Assembly (NCBI GenBank): GCA_910577885.1 | Contig: CAJTNK010000016.1 | Location: 1 to 28,031, forward strand | Direction: 5' to 3' | From: an uncultured Rikenella sp. | Lineage (GTDB): Bacteria; Bacteroidota; Bacteroidia; Bacteroidales; Rikenellaceae | DNA length: 28,031 nucleotides | Shown here: positions 13,842 to 22,050 of the stretch, one piece after another | Position numbering within the stretch: the first letter of the stretch is position 1 | Layout: each line of letters begins with the position of its first letter | Position numbers and translations under genes: made by a program | The notes under the pieces: model-generated | What the model was told of the DNA's origin: nothing | The model's database searches: none | What the model saw: only the letters and a program-made list of their open reading frames with translations

Positions 13842-16481
13842 TTACATCTCTTTCAATCGCTCCAATAACTCTCCGACGGTAATCGCACCGTCCATCTGCT
13901 GCTTGTCGAAGACCATGAAATAGCGATATTGTTCGCCGGCTTTATTCGCCCAAATAGTTCCGAGTTCCACCTTGTTGCGGCTGTCGGAATTATCCAATTG
14001 ATCACCCTTGGTTTCGACGAGAATCGTCATGCCGCTTTTTAGCCGCACGATGAAGTCGGGATAGTGGTTGATATAACCGCTTATGCCGAATCCCACGCCT
14101 CGTTCGGGATTGCGATGCCAGAACAAGACATTTTCGAGGGCCGCTACAACATTTATGACCTTATACTCCCAATCGTTCATGTCGCCCTCTTCGGTGTACA
14201 ATCCCTTCGATAACCCTTTTGAGATGGTACGCAAAGTCATCATTTCGGGCAACTTGTAGTGCGGTTCGCACTTGATTTGTCCTATATCGAGCCATTTTTT
14301 GAATACCTCTTTTTGGTGCTTGCCCAGCAGTTCGCCGATTTTATTACGTATGGCTGCTGTAGTTTGCAGCTCGTATGTGTACAAATCTGCGATTTGCTCG
14401 GAGTCGAAATCCTTGATTACGGCCTTGATGTAGCGGGCGATTTGTGGCTCAGCGATTTCATCGAATCGAATGTTCTTGGCAATCGCAGCAGCCAGCTGCT
14501 CTTTCTTCACTTCGGGCGGCAGGGAGATGAAATGCTCCTTAATGACGGTCAACTGTTGAGCCGATAGGTTGAAGCGCTTAGGATTATATTCGTCGTTGCC
14601 TACCTTTTCCAGATCGACCTGTGCAGCCTCAACGTCCGTTCGTGTGAAATCGACGTTGTGGTCTTGTTTGTCCAGATCGAAACCTTCGTTCAGCATCGAT
14701 TTTTCCAACGGGACGTATGAACCCTCCTGCTCGAATATCGAGCCTTGGTTTACGCGTCTCACAAATACCGGAAGAATGATTTTCGCCGCTTCTTTTCTGA
14801 AAAACTCCTTTATCGGATATTGGTCTACCATATCTTTCAGGTCATTGGGTATGCCGTCGTCGTGTTTGGCGGCAACTTCCATTTGTTTGTCGTATTCCTC
14901 GCTCTCCTGCCGTGCAAAAGCTTCCAGTTCAGAGGTTGTTCGGGGCATCGGATTGCTGATGGCTTCCTTAATTGCTTCGGAGTCTATTTCCGGTAAATCG
15001 TCCGTCTCTCCAGCTGTCGGGACAGCGGGTTCTTCCGGCTGTTCTTCGGGATTGTCGAATAACCCAATCTGGTTGCCCGATTGCGGTTGTGCTTCGGCTG
15101 GGACAACTTCGGCCACCCGATAGTCTTTCTTACTGAATCCGGCGCGGTTCAGACTATCGATTATGTTCTCGATCGTTGCACGGAAATCGGCCGATGACGT
15201 GAAGACATAGGAGAGGTTCAGCAAATCGTCCCGGTGCTTGGTCGTATAAGGAAGTCGCAACACACGGCCGAGAATCTGTTCGACATCCACCCGCGAGGTT
15301 TTGTTGGCCAGCGATGCGAGAATGTAGGCGAACGGACAATCCCAACCCTCTTTCAACGCATTGACCGTAATGATATAACGCACCGGACAGTCGCGGGACA
15401 GCAAGTCAATATTTTTGATCTCGTCCTTGCTGGCCGTCTTGATTTTGATCTGCTCTTCGGGAATCCCGATATCGGTCAGTTGCTTCTTTATCTTGTCGAA
15501 TGTAATGTTGTCGTCGGCCGTTTTCGGTTGGGCCTGAAACAGCACGATGGGGCGGATGTAGCGTCCGCCGTCGGCTTCCAGCGCAATGGCTTTCTGCTCC
15601 AAGCTGCGTTGCAGGTTGATGGCGCTCGTTATGACGTCGGAGGTCGAACGGTGGTTGTAGACGATGACCGGCAGCTTCACCATGTTGGCCCGTTTGAGTT
15701 TCATGGCATCCACGAAACTGATGATGTTGCTCTTCTTGCGGGGTGTCGCCGTCAGGTCGAGGATGAAACATGGATTGATTGCTTTGAGCATGTCCACACG
15801 CAGGTCGGCCTCGAAGTTATGGCTCTCGTCGATGATGACGACCGGATTCAGATACGACAGCACCTGAATCAATCCCGTTTCGTCCGAACCCTTCACACGC
15901 TTGGTCATCGTGTCGTATAGTTTGGCATACTCCGCCAGATTCTCGTTTTCGCGATAGACTCGTCGTCCGTCTTTGTTGTTCGCAGCGAACGACTGCACGC
16001 TCAATACGAAAATCGTCAGCTGTTCGCGGATTTCGGTCGGACTGATGCCGTGCCCGAACAATGCCGACTCCTTATCGACTACGCGTACTGCGTTCCCGAA
16101 ATGGCTGTCTATCTTTTGCCGGTAGGGATGCGACGGGTCGTTGAGATTCTTGTAGGTCTGTTTCAGAATCGTGTCGGAGGGAACGAACCACGCTACGACT
16201 TTCGGTTTCTCCGTCGGCTGCTTCTCGAAAATCGTCCGCAGCGCATTGCAAGCTATGAAGGTCTTGCCACCGGCTGTCGGAACCTTTACCGTCACATGGG
16301 GCACACTCGTCACACTGTTATCGTAAGGACGCAAGTAGGCGTGGTCGAGCGATGCCAACGACACGCCTTTGTCGCCCCAGAAGTTGTTGAATGCCACGTC
16401 CAGTCGTCCGTCTTTCTCCAGCCGTTCGATGAACAGCCCGAGGTCGGCAATTACTTCGCGTTGATATTGTTTGAGCTCCAT
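13842..16481 (-). CDS. res: type III restriction enzyme Res subunit
   Basis: The 879-residue ATP-driven restriction subunit of a type III system; it pairs with Mod, diffuses along DNA and cuts when sites meet head to head. Superfamily 2 helicase motifs are in order: VKVPTAGGKT (Walker A, ends at 74), VVIIDESHNFE (motif II, 218-221), LDLTATPRKK (about 241-250), then NALKEGWDCP and EQILGRVLRLPY (motifs V and VI). A linker at about 475-510 is rich in Glu and Pro. The C-terminal nuclease shows Asp809 in NHYPDFIV and Glu823-Thr-Lys825 in LVETKGD, the PD-(D/E)XK set. Length and layout are normal and no frame break is seen. It starts three bases after the mod stop, so the two are co-translated. Confidence 0.94.
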   Translation of the reverse strand: MELKQYQREVIADLGLFIERLEKDGRLDVAFNNFWGDKGVSLASLDHAYLRPYDNSVTSVPHVTVKVPTAGGKTFIACNALRTIFEKQPTEKPKVVAWFVPSDTILKQTYKNLNDPSHPYRQKIDSHFGNAVRVVDKESALFGHGISPTEIREQLTIFVLSVQSFAANNKDGRRVYRENENLAEYAKLYDTMTKRVKGSDETGLIQVLSYLNPVVIIDESHNFEADLRVDMLKAINPCFILDLTATPRKKSNIISFVDAMKLKRANMVKLPVIVYNHRSTSDVITSAINLQRSLEQKAIALEADGGRYIRPIVLFQAQPKTADDNITFDKIKKQLTDIGIPEEQIKIKTASKDEIKNIDLLSRDCPVRYIITVNALKEGWDCPFAYILASLANKTSRVDVEQILGRVLRLPYTTKHRDDLLNLSYVFTSSADFRATIENIIDSLNRAGFSKKDYRVAEVVPAEAQPQSGNQIGLFDNPEEQPEEPAVPTAGETDDLPEIDSEAIKEAISNPMPRTTSELEAFARQESEEYDKQMEVAAKHDDGIPNDLKDMVDQYPIKEFFRKEAAKIILPVFVRRVNQGSIFEQEGSYVPLEKSMLNEGFDLDKQDHNVDFTRTDVEAAQVDLEKVGNDEYNPKRFNLSAQQLTVIKEHFISLPPEVKKEQLAAAIAKNIRFDEIAEPQIARYIKAVIKDFDSEQIADLYTYELQTTAAIRNKIGELLGKHQKEVFKKWLDIGQIKCEPHYKLPEMMTLRTISKGLSKGLYTEEGDMNDWEYKVINVVAALENVLFWHRNPERGVGFGISGYINHYPDFIVRLKSGMTILVETKGDQLDNSDSRNKVELGTIWANKAGEQYRYFMVFDKQQMDGAITVGELLERLKEM

Positions 16482-16484
16482 AGT

Positions 16485-18119
16485 CTAAAATCGTTTGATG
16501 TCGCGGGGAATCTTCTTGAATACGATATTTTTCGCCGCCATGTCCTCTTTCGACAGCGTACAGACATCGGCGTAGATGACATACTGTTCGGCTCGCTCCG
16601 TGACGATATGAAGCGTGTCCAGTCCGAGTGTCGTCAGACGGTCGCGCTCGTAGTAGAAATAGTAGCCCGTGGCATTATAAGTGTCAAGCAAATATTTCGC
16701 AGCTTCGGTGCGCTCGCGCTCCAAGTGCCGTTTGGTCTCGGTGTAGTAGATATATTGGCGAATCTTCTCCTCGCCGATATGCTCGTTGAGGTTTTTCTCT
16801 TCGTCGAACATCCGTTCGCCTAATTCGTAGTAGTCAAATGTCCCACCCGTTCCCGCCACGGCACTTTTGCCTTCACCGTAGCCCCGCATCACGCGACGCA
16901 CCCGTTCGGCAGTAATGCTTTCGGCGTAATCCTCCATTTCCACAAGGATAAACTTGCGGTTACCACCGTGTTTCTTATTCAGATTCAGTACAGCATGTGC
17001 TGTCGTTCCCGAACCGGCAAAGGAGTCGAGGATAATATCATTGGGACTGCATAAGAAGTTTATAATATACTCTATTAACGAAACATCTTTGGGGTAATCA
17101 AATACATTTTGTCCATCGAATATTGAGGATAAGACCTTCCCCGCTTCTTCCGTCGTATTTACTCCAACTTCGGAGTCTATTAAATTGGGCGGTACTTCAG
17201 GGGCGTATTCTCGTTTTTTATATGATAGAACCAGTCTGTTTGAGCAATTTATGACTGTATTCTGCGCAAGTTCGTTTTCCAACTTCTCTTGTAACCATAT
17301 AAATTTGTTTTCGAATTCGATTTCGTTTGCATTTACCCCGTTGGTTACAATCAAATCGTTTAATAACTTGTTAGGAAATTTGGCTGTTCCATATACACCC
17401 GCTGGAATAGTCCTATCATCACCCTTAACGTGAATACTTCCTATTGGGAATTTCAAGATTTTCGAAGAATTTTGGGGCTTCGTCATTGGGTCATCACTAC
17501 CACTAACCTTTTGAGTACCTCTGTATTTAGTGTTGCTCTTTTGCTTCTCATAGCATAGAACATACTCTATGTTTTTTTTGATCTTATAAGAAAGATTAGG
17601 CGGTGTCGCCGATTTGAACCAATGCCATTGTCCGATAAAATTATTCACTCCGAAAATTTCATCACAAAGCAGTTTCAGATTGGCGAGTTCATTATCGTCG
17701 ATCGAAATAAAAATAGCTCCATCTTCGGTCAACAGCTTATGCAACAACTTCAGACGCGGATACATCATGCAGAGCCACTTGTCATGACGGCTCAAATCCT
17801 CGCCCTGCTTGCCCACGACCTCGCCTAACCACTTCTTGATTTTCGGGTCGTTCACGTTGTCGTTGTAAACCCACTTTTCGTTGCCCGTGTTGTACGGCGG
17901 ATCGATATAGATGCACTTCACGCGACCTTCATACTCCGGCAGCAGCGATTTCAGGGCCTCCAAATTATCGCCGTGTATAATCTTGTTGCCGCTGTTCGTC
18001 GGCGTTCGGTCGCCGTCATCCTCCGCCCGAAATCCGTATTGGTGTTCCAGCACCCGATACGGCACATCGTGATGATGATTAACAACTTTATCTTTTCCTA
18101 TCCAAGTCAGTGTAGGCAT
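16485..18119 (-). CDS. mod: type III DNA-methyltransferase Mod subunit (beta class N6-adenine or N4-cytosine)
   Basis: The 544-residue modification and specificity subunit. The catalytic motif DPPYNTG starts at residue 73 and the AdoMet-binding motif DSFAGSGTTAHAV lies at 365-377, the beta-class order used by type III Mod proteins. The target-recognition region lies between them, about residues 160-360. That middle part is only about 37% GC (17041-17640) whereas both conserved ends are about 55% GC, which suggests the recognition module was swapped by recombination. ATG 18119 follows the membrane-protein stop by three bases and has an A-rich leader without a strong ribosome site, so translational coupling is likely. 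No simple-sequence tract of the phase-variable mod type is visible. Confidence 0.94.
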   Translation of the reverse strand: MPTLTWIGKDKVVNHHHDVPYRVLEHQYGFRAEDDGDRTPTNSGNKIIHGDNLEALKSLLPEYEGRVKCIYIDPPYNTGNEKWVYNDNVNDPKIKKWLGEVVGKQGEDLSRHDKWLCMMYPRLKLLHKLLTEDGAIFISIDDNELANLKLLCDEIFGVNNFIGQWHWFKSATPPNLSYKIKKNIEYVLCYEKQKSNTKYRGTQKVSGSDDPMTKPQNSSKILKFPIGSIHVKGDDRTIPAGVYGTAKFPNKLLNDLIVTNGVNANEIEFENKFIWLQEKLENELAQNTVINCSNRLVLSYKKREYAPEVPPNLIDSEVGVNTTEEAGKVLSSIFDGQNVFDYPKDVSLIEYIINFLCSPNDIILDSFAGSGTTAHAVLNLNKKHGGNRKFILVEMEDYAESITAERVRRVMRGYGEGKSAVAGTGGTFDYYELGERMFDEEKNLNEHIGEEKIRQYIYYTETKRHLERERTEAAKYLLDTYNATGYYFYYERDRLTTLGLDTLHIVTERAEQYVIYADVCTLSKEDMAAKNIVFKKIPRDIKRF

Positions 18120-18122
18120 GGT

Positions 18123-18800
18123 TTAGTGTTTTATATGATTGGAAAGTATATATTTCATTTGCTCTAATAACCCAAGTAATTTTAATAGATTGTCATCTGC
18201 GGAAGTAAATTGGCCTTGTAAATTATTTTCGGGCTCCTTATATCTTAACTTTAAGTATACTCCTTGATATTCAGTTGTCAAATGCAATAATTGCATTTTA
18301 ATAGATTTTTTTAGGTGGAAAAAATCTGAAGAAAGATTCGGAAAAATATCGAGGCCTTTTATTCGTTCCCTGATATATTCATTTGTTTCATTGTATATAT
18401 TTAGTCTAATACTTTTTCTTTCCGCTTTATCTGCTTCGACATCCACACGAGGATATTGGTTGTGAATTTCAATACATTCTTTGCAGATGTTTTTATTTTT
18501 AGGAGCTTTGTAGAGTGCTGATAATGCGTCATACAGAGCTCTCTCGTTATCATATGTCGTTTCTAAAAAGTCGATTTGCTGTTGAAGAAGGATATTTATT
18601 TGGTTATTTGCGTCTGCTATTTTCCCTAATATATCGTTTATTGTTTTTTGAACTTCACAAATATTCGTGATAAGAATACACAACAATTCGTTTGTTGTTT
18701 CATTCTTTTCGTCACATCTTTTAGTGAAAAATATGATAAGTTGCCCTATCATACCTCCGCCGAAGGTTATTCCGGCTATGCTTAGTAATATTTCTGTCAT
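18123..18800 (-). CDS. N-terminal membrane-anchored coiled-coil protein, second gene of the type III operon
   Basis: I do not recognise the family. The protein has 225 residues from ATG 18800; the longer frame reads through the XRE gene and is rejected. Residues 3-26 are one hydrophobic Gly-rich segment (GITFGGGMIGQLIIFF) followed by Lys-Arg, so the rest should be cytoplasmic. Residues 30-95 are predominantly coiled coil. A CKEC pair (106-109) with His113 could bind metal. Residues 130-225 are helical with conserved-looking aromatic and charged positions. AAAAGGATTATAATT precedes the start inside the end of the XRE gene. It is strongly AT-rich (about one third GC). Its place between regulator and mod implies that it belongs to the system, perhaps tethering it to or sensing events at the membrane; that is inference. 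Confidence 0.7.
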   Translation of the reverse strand: MTEILLSIAGITFGGGMIGQLIIFFTKRCDEKNETTNELLCILITNICEVQKTINDILGKIADANNQINILLQQQIDFLETTYDNERALYDALSALYKAPKNKNICKECIEIHNQYPRVDVEADKAERKSIRLNIYNETNEYIRERIKGLDIFPNLSSDFFHLKKSIKMQLLHLTTEYQGVYLKLRYKEPENNLQGQFTSADDNLLKLLGLLEQMKYILSNHIKH

Positions 18801-18802
18801 AA

Positions 18803-19003
18803 TTATAATCCTTTTATTAAATCTTTCGGGTCGACTTGGAGAATCTTTGCGATTTCGAACAGCTGTTCGAGGCTGGGTTGGCGGCGGTTGCAGGCATAGG
18901 CGTTGACTATGCTGAAACTCTTGCCGAGTTTTTCGGCCAGCCAAGTCTGTTTGATGCCTTTCTCTTCAAGGACTTCTTTTATTCGATTCATGTGTGCAGA
19001 CAT
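18803..19003 (-). CDS. XRE-family HTH regulator of the type III operon
   Basis: A 66-residue Cro/C1-type protein: MNRIKEVLEEKGIKQTWLAE with LGKSFSIVNAYACNRRQPSLE forms the helix-turn-helix, and LFEIAKILQVDPKDLI is the usual closing helix. Either ATG 19003 or the in-frame ATG 18991 could start it; both leave the HTH whole, and the homology begins at the second. Its stop is two bases from the membrane-protein start, so it heads the operon. By position it is the analogue of restriction-modification controller proteins, which delay or cap expression of the nuclease. No TAnnTTTG box could be found in the 200 bases upstream. Confidence 0.87.
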   Translation of the reverse strand: MSAHMNRIKEVLEEKGIKQTWLAEKLGKSFSIVNAYACNRRQPSLEQLFEIAKILQVDPKDLIKGL

Positions 19004-19144
19004 CTTATTCGGTCGATATTTGCCATAAAGATATGAAAAAATTCGCTATATTAAAATGAAATGTCAGAATACTACGGAATTTGGCAGCGAAATCGAAGTT
19101 GCCGTTCCAGATTTAGCCATTTCCTTTGGTAGCGACCAGCCGAT

Positions 19145-19213
19145 GCCGCCGGAAAGAATATCCGCAAGGTTTGCGTAGCAACTTGCATGACCTTGCGGAT
19201 TTCTTGCGGCGGC
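19145..19213. repeat. large imperfect hairpin in the gap between cargo and mobilization genes
   Basis: The arm 19145-19170 (GCCGCCGGAAAGAATATCC then GCAAGGT) pairs with 19190-19213 (ACCTTGCGGATTTCTTGCGG then CGGC), about 23 bp with two short bulges and a 19-base loop. It lies about 28 bases past the stop of the 19241-19909 gene. No T-tract follows on either strand, so it may be a cargo-boundary or recombination element rather than an intrinsic terminator. The rest of 19004-19240 holds nothing else I can name. Confidence 0.6.
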
Positions 19214-19240
19214 AATATCTTTGCGGACGAAAGGAATGGC

Positions 19241-19909
19241 TTATTTGTTTTTCAGACGGGAGGCATTTTCGTTCAGGCGATTTGCTTCCTGTTCTTTGCG
19301 CCTTGCTTGTTCTTCTAACTGCACTTTGCGTCGTATGGTTCGTTCATATTCTTCGACATCTTTTTTCATTCGGAGAATTTTGGCGTTGTCGCGGTTCAGT
19401 TCGAATAGTTCTTCCAGTTCAGCAATGCGTTCGGGCGTTGCTTCGCCTTTCATTTTGAGGTAGCGGTATTTCAGGTCGTTGTCGATGCGGTCGTAGTTGG
19501 GTTTAGCCGCCCAATACAGCATCGTGCACAGCAGGACGATTGTTGCCATCATTCCTATCATCGCCCAAAATACTCCTTTCGATTCGATGGCAAGCGATAT
19601 TCTGTGCTGTACGATTCTCGGCGGCAGTTCGGCGGGAATTTCGATCGATTCGACAAATATTTGCAGATTATCCATACTAGCCTGCGTCTTTGCGTTGTTT
19701 CGTTCGATGCTTTCCAATCGTCCGGCAAGCTGAGTTATTATTGCCCGTTGCTGTTCTTGTTCGGAGTGGACGATTTGTTCTATTCGTTGCGGTAAATCCG
19801 TATCGATCGATTGGCTATTCTTTGCCGATAGTTCGGTTTTGATGGTTTTTACCATCGTCTCCTTGAAATCTTCGTACATTTCGTAGGACATCATATCGTT
19901 TTCTTTCAT
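19241..19909 (-). CDS. membrane coiled-coil protein of the mobilization operon
   Basis: A 222-residue protein from ATG 19909, five bases after the relaxase stop; the longer frame overlaps mobA and is rejected. Residues 25-95 are a coiled-coil-like charged stretch. One transmembrane helix, FWAMIGMMATIVLLCTMLYW, lies near residues 114-133. The C-terminal third (ELFELNRDNAKILRMKKDV, then RRKVQLEEQARRKEQEANRL) is a long charged helix. Position directly after mobA and shared strand suggest a mobilization accessory that may connect the relaxosome to the membrane, but no named family is recognised. Confidence 0.65.
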   Translation of the reverse strand: MKENDMMSYEMYEDFKETMVKTIKTELSAKNSQSIDTDLPQRIEQIVHSEQEQQRAIITQLAGRLESIERNNAKTQASMDNLQIFVESIEIPAELPPRIVQHRISLAIESKGVFWAMIGMMATIVLLCTMLYWAAKPNYDRIDNDLKYRYLKMKGEATPERIAELEELFELNRDNAKILRMKKDVEEYERTIRRKVQLEEQARRKEQEANRLNENASRLKNK

Positions 19910-19914
19910 AATGT

Positions 19915-20986
19915 TTATAATTTCATTTTGGGTTTGCGTTCGCACAGCTTGCGTTTCTGTTTCATCGCAGCAATTGCCATTGCTTCGGCGACAGTGTTGA
20001 GCAGTGCCGTGATGCGGGCGATATGTTCTTCGGGGCTTTCGCCGGGCTTGCGTTGGAGTTGAGCTGCCGACAATCCAATAGGCGAATCGTTGGGCGGCAA
20101 CGGCAATGCACCGATATTGCCGCCGAAGTTTATTGAACCGGCATCCGCTTGGCCCTTATTCCTGCTTCTGCCGATATTGCCGAATAGGTCGGTGTATGCC
20201 GACCGATAATTCCCTATGGCCGCATGAAATCCCTTTGCAAGCATCGCCCGATACTGGGTTTGTTGCTGTGCCTGCGTAAAGTGCCGATCCAGTTTCGAGA
20301 AGCTGAATTGACGGTCTATTTTCGCCCCTGAAAACTCGAATCCGTTCTTGCTGAAAAATACACCTTGTCTTTGATTGGTCGAGCCGCAATACTTATAACG
20401 CATAGCAATACCTCTCTCTCAGCCGAAGCTCCAGGTCGTTCCAATTACTGCAATTCGGTAAATTCGCTTTAATTGCGTCGTATATTTCGTATTTGGTTTT
20501 GTCGGGTTCTCGCAACCGCTCCTGCCGCACGTCATCCTTTCCCGGCGCAAGGTGCAGCCCGTATTTCTCGGTCAATGCACGACAAACTTTTGCATTTCGG
20601 ATTTTGATGTTCTTATCCGATATGGTTTGCCCGTTGTTGCCTATCCGATTATAGACCAAATGGCAGTGCGGATGCGGTTGGTCGAGATGACGTACCAAAA
20701 GATACTGCGTGTCGGTAATTCCCATGCGCTGCATATACTCCTTGGCAATATCCCGCATCAAAGCGTCCGTCATTCGCACGCCGTCTTTCGGAGAAAACGA
20801 AAGGGATATATGCCCGACGGCATTCTTGATACGCGGATTCAGCAATGTTTGGTCTTTGAAGTCTTGTACCATCTCCCGAACATTCGGCGGGGTTACTCCC
20901 TCGGCTGCCAATATTCGCGATTGTTCCTTTATTACATATCCAACCGTCCCGGCGAATGACGACCCGGCGATGATTTTACCTATCAT
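19915..20986 (-). pseudogene. mobA: MobA/MOBP-type relaxase, split by loss of one GA dinucleotide unit
   Basis: The relaxase nicks oriT and leads transfer of the element. The first frame (20986 to 20393) starts MIGKIIAGSSFAGTVGYVIK, with Tyr in GYV as the likely nucleophile, and holds the metal-binding motif HLDQPHPHCHLVYNRI. It ends abruptly after LRLRERYCYAL. The next frame (from 20403) carries the natural continuation MRYKYCGSTNQRQG, FSGAKIDRQFSFSKLD and the C-terminal tail to 19915. At the join the minus strand reads CT(GA)4GG; five GA units would give L-R-E-R-G-I-A-M-R-Y-K without a break. The start overlaps mobC by 11 bases. As read, the product is a 197-residue nuclease domain without its C-terminal part. 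Slipped-strand switching or a sequencing error could both explain it. Confidence 0.82.
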
Positions 20987-21326
20987 CGCGAAGAAAAGCC
21001 TCAATGTTTACCACAATAGCCGCATGACGGGATATTATACCCGTCAATCCTTTCGCATGGGCAAGGCGGGTAAGTTGGTTCAGGTTGCGGGCCATACCTT
21101 TGAGTTGGGACATGAAGTCGAGATGTTCGCGGCGCAGACGCTCGCGCACACGACCGGCAGCTATCAGCTGTCGGAGGACTTCGGCTGTTCCATGACCGGA
21201 GGTGCGGACAAGCGATTTCAGTTTGAAGTAATGTTCGGCATCGAGCCGTAACGATAGCAGGTATTTCTTGCGACGGCCCTCGCATATGGCAGGTCGTCCG
21301 CCTTTGTGAATCGGTATTTGTTTCAT
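20976..21326 (-). CDS. mobC: MobC-like relaxosome accessory protein
   Basis: A 116-residue DNA-binding partner of the relaxase. The N-terminal part (KKYLLSLRLDAEHYFKLK, then GHGTAEVLRQLI) looks like a ribbon-helix-helix domain. The C-terminal block QLKGMARNLNQLTRLAHAKG matches the MobC family signature (NLNQL). The chosen start is ATG 21326; the longer frame upstream is not conserved. Its stop lies inside the relaxase start (11-base overlap). It is expected to bind oriT, which probably lies just upstream. Confidence 0.85.
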   Translation of the reverse strand: MKQIPIHKGGRPAICEGRRKKYLLSLRLDAEHYFKLKSLVRTSGHGTAEVLRQLIAAGRVRERLRREHLDFMSQLKGMARNLNQLTRLAHAKGLTGIISRHAAIVVNIEAFLRDDR

Positions 21327-21381
21327 AGGTTGATTTCGGATTAATAGACCAGCGGGATGTGACACCGAACATCGGCGGCAC

Positions 21382-21400
21382 GTTTTTGTACTACAAAAAC
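21382..21400. repeat. 8-bp perfect dyad upstream of mobC, oriT candidate
   Basis: GTTTTTGT, a three-base loop and ACAAAAAC form a perfect palindrome 56 bases upstream of mobC. Relaxase genes of Bacteroides mobilizable elements usually lie next to oriT, and nic sites often flank such a dyad. No nic consensus can be assigned by eye. It could instead be an operator for MobC. Confidence 0.4.
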
Positions 21401-21422
21401 ACAAACTTGCCTTCTTAATTGA

Positions 21423-21464
21423 TAGAAAATCCGACCTGCTCCGAGGAGCCGGAGCAGGTCGGAT
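21423..21464 (-). terminator. intrinsic terminator after the excisionase-like gene
   Basis: A perfect 15-bp stem, 21429-21443 with 21450-21464 (ATCCGACCTGCTCCG and its complement), has a 6-base loop and is followed on the minus strand by ATTTTCT. It lies six bases past the stop of the HTH gene at 21471, so the HTH gene and the mob operon are separate transcripts. Confidence 0.85.
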
Positions 21465-21470
21465 GAAATG

Positions 21471-21764
21471 CTACCTCGGTTGTCGTTTGCGGACGACGTA
21501 ATTGACGGCTTCGCGTTCTTTCTGTTCGGCCGTCCTGACAGGATTTTGCAGCAGCCACCGTTCCAACTCCTCGCGGTTGAAATAGATGTTCTTGCCGTGG
21601 GGTTTGAAATGGGGGATTCGCCCTTGGTGGGTGAGCTTGTACATGTAGGTCTTCGACAGTCCTGTAAATTCACAGGCTTCGGCGAAGTTCAAGACCGTCT
21701 TTTGTCCCCGAAGCAGTCGTTCGATGCGGTCGAGCCGTTGCTCGACGGTTGTGTTTTCACTCAT
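21471..21764 (-). CDS. excisionase-like HTH (MerR/HTH_17 type) protein
   Basis: A 97-residue winged-helix protein: NFAEACEFTGLSKTYMYKLT (helix-turn-helix) followed by HQGRIPHFKPHGKNIYF and REELERWLLQN, the wing pattern of excisionase-family DNA binders. The start may be ATG 21764 (MSENT) or ATG 21770; the frame upstream is not conserved. A leading helix (EQRLDRIERLLRGQ) is typical of Bacteroidales versions. It has its own terminator. It may bend attachment-site DNA for the element's integrase or regulate mob genes. Confidence 0.85.
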   Translation of the reverse strand: MSENTTVEQRLDRIERLLRGQKTVLNFAEACEFTGLSKTYMYKLTHQGRIPHFKPHGKNIYFNREELERWLLQNPVRTAEQKEREAVNYVVRKRQPR

Positions 21765-21796
21765 AATCATTCTGTTTTTAGCGTTCAATTTCTTGC

Positions 21797-21859
21797 ACCT
21801 TTTCTCGCCTCGGCAGAGCACGTGCAAGCACGTCTCTGCGCTCGGCTTATCGAAAAGGT
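21797..21859. repeat. 63-base nested dyad in the gap upstream of the HTH gene
   Basis: Outer arms ACCTTTTC (21797-21804) and GAAAAGGT (21852-21859) are perfectly complementary. They enclose an inner hairpin, GCAGAGCACGTGC (21813-21825) with GCACGTCTCTGC (21828-21839), one bulged base. Just beyond, GCGTTGCGCAACGC (21870-21883) is a perfect 14-bp palindrome. The three together suggest a protein-binding or transfer region rather than a gene; the 286-base gap 21765-22050 holds no supported CDS. Confidence 0.55.
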
Positions 21860-21994
21860 TTGATACAATGCGTTGCGCAACGCTCGTGATGTAATTACGA
21901 GTGCAAATAAAATTCAACGAAAAGCTGTCCGCATTGGCTGCCCATGTTTCGACATTTTTGAACAATGTTTCCAATGTTCGGTGGGCGTATGGAG

Positions 21995-22031
21995 ATGAAA
22001 AAACAGGATTCCGTTGGGGCGGAATCCTGTT
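21995..22031 (-). terminator. intrinsic terminator after the 22051-22998 gene
   Basis: A perfect 12-bp stem, AACAGGATTCCG (22002-22013) with CGGAATCCTGTT (22020-22031), has a 6-base loop and runs straight into TTTTTT on the minus strand. It lies 20 bases past the stop of the membrane-protein gene. Confidence 0.9.
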
Positions 22032-22050
22032 AAAGATGAATGTGTCGAAA

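Noticed and set aside
14569..15123. 184-codon plus-strand frame opposite res
   Set aside because: Lies wholly antisense to confirmed Res helicase sequence and is Ser-rich without domain features.
4233..18119. A complete type I restriction system
   Set aside because: Only an HsdR-like gene exists; the single methylase has type III Mod architecture and sits next to res.
13842..18119. BREX or DISARM-type island built around the methylase and helicase
   Set aside because: No pglZ, brxC, or drm-type genes; the helicase has the Res C-terminal nuclease and pairs directly with Mod.
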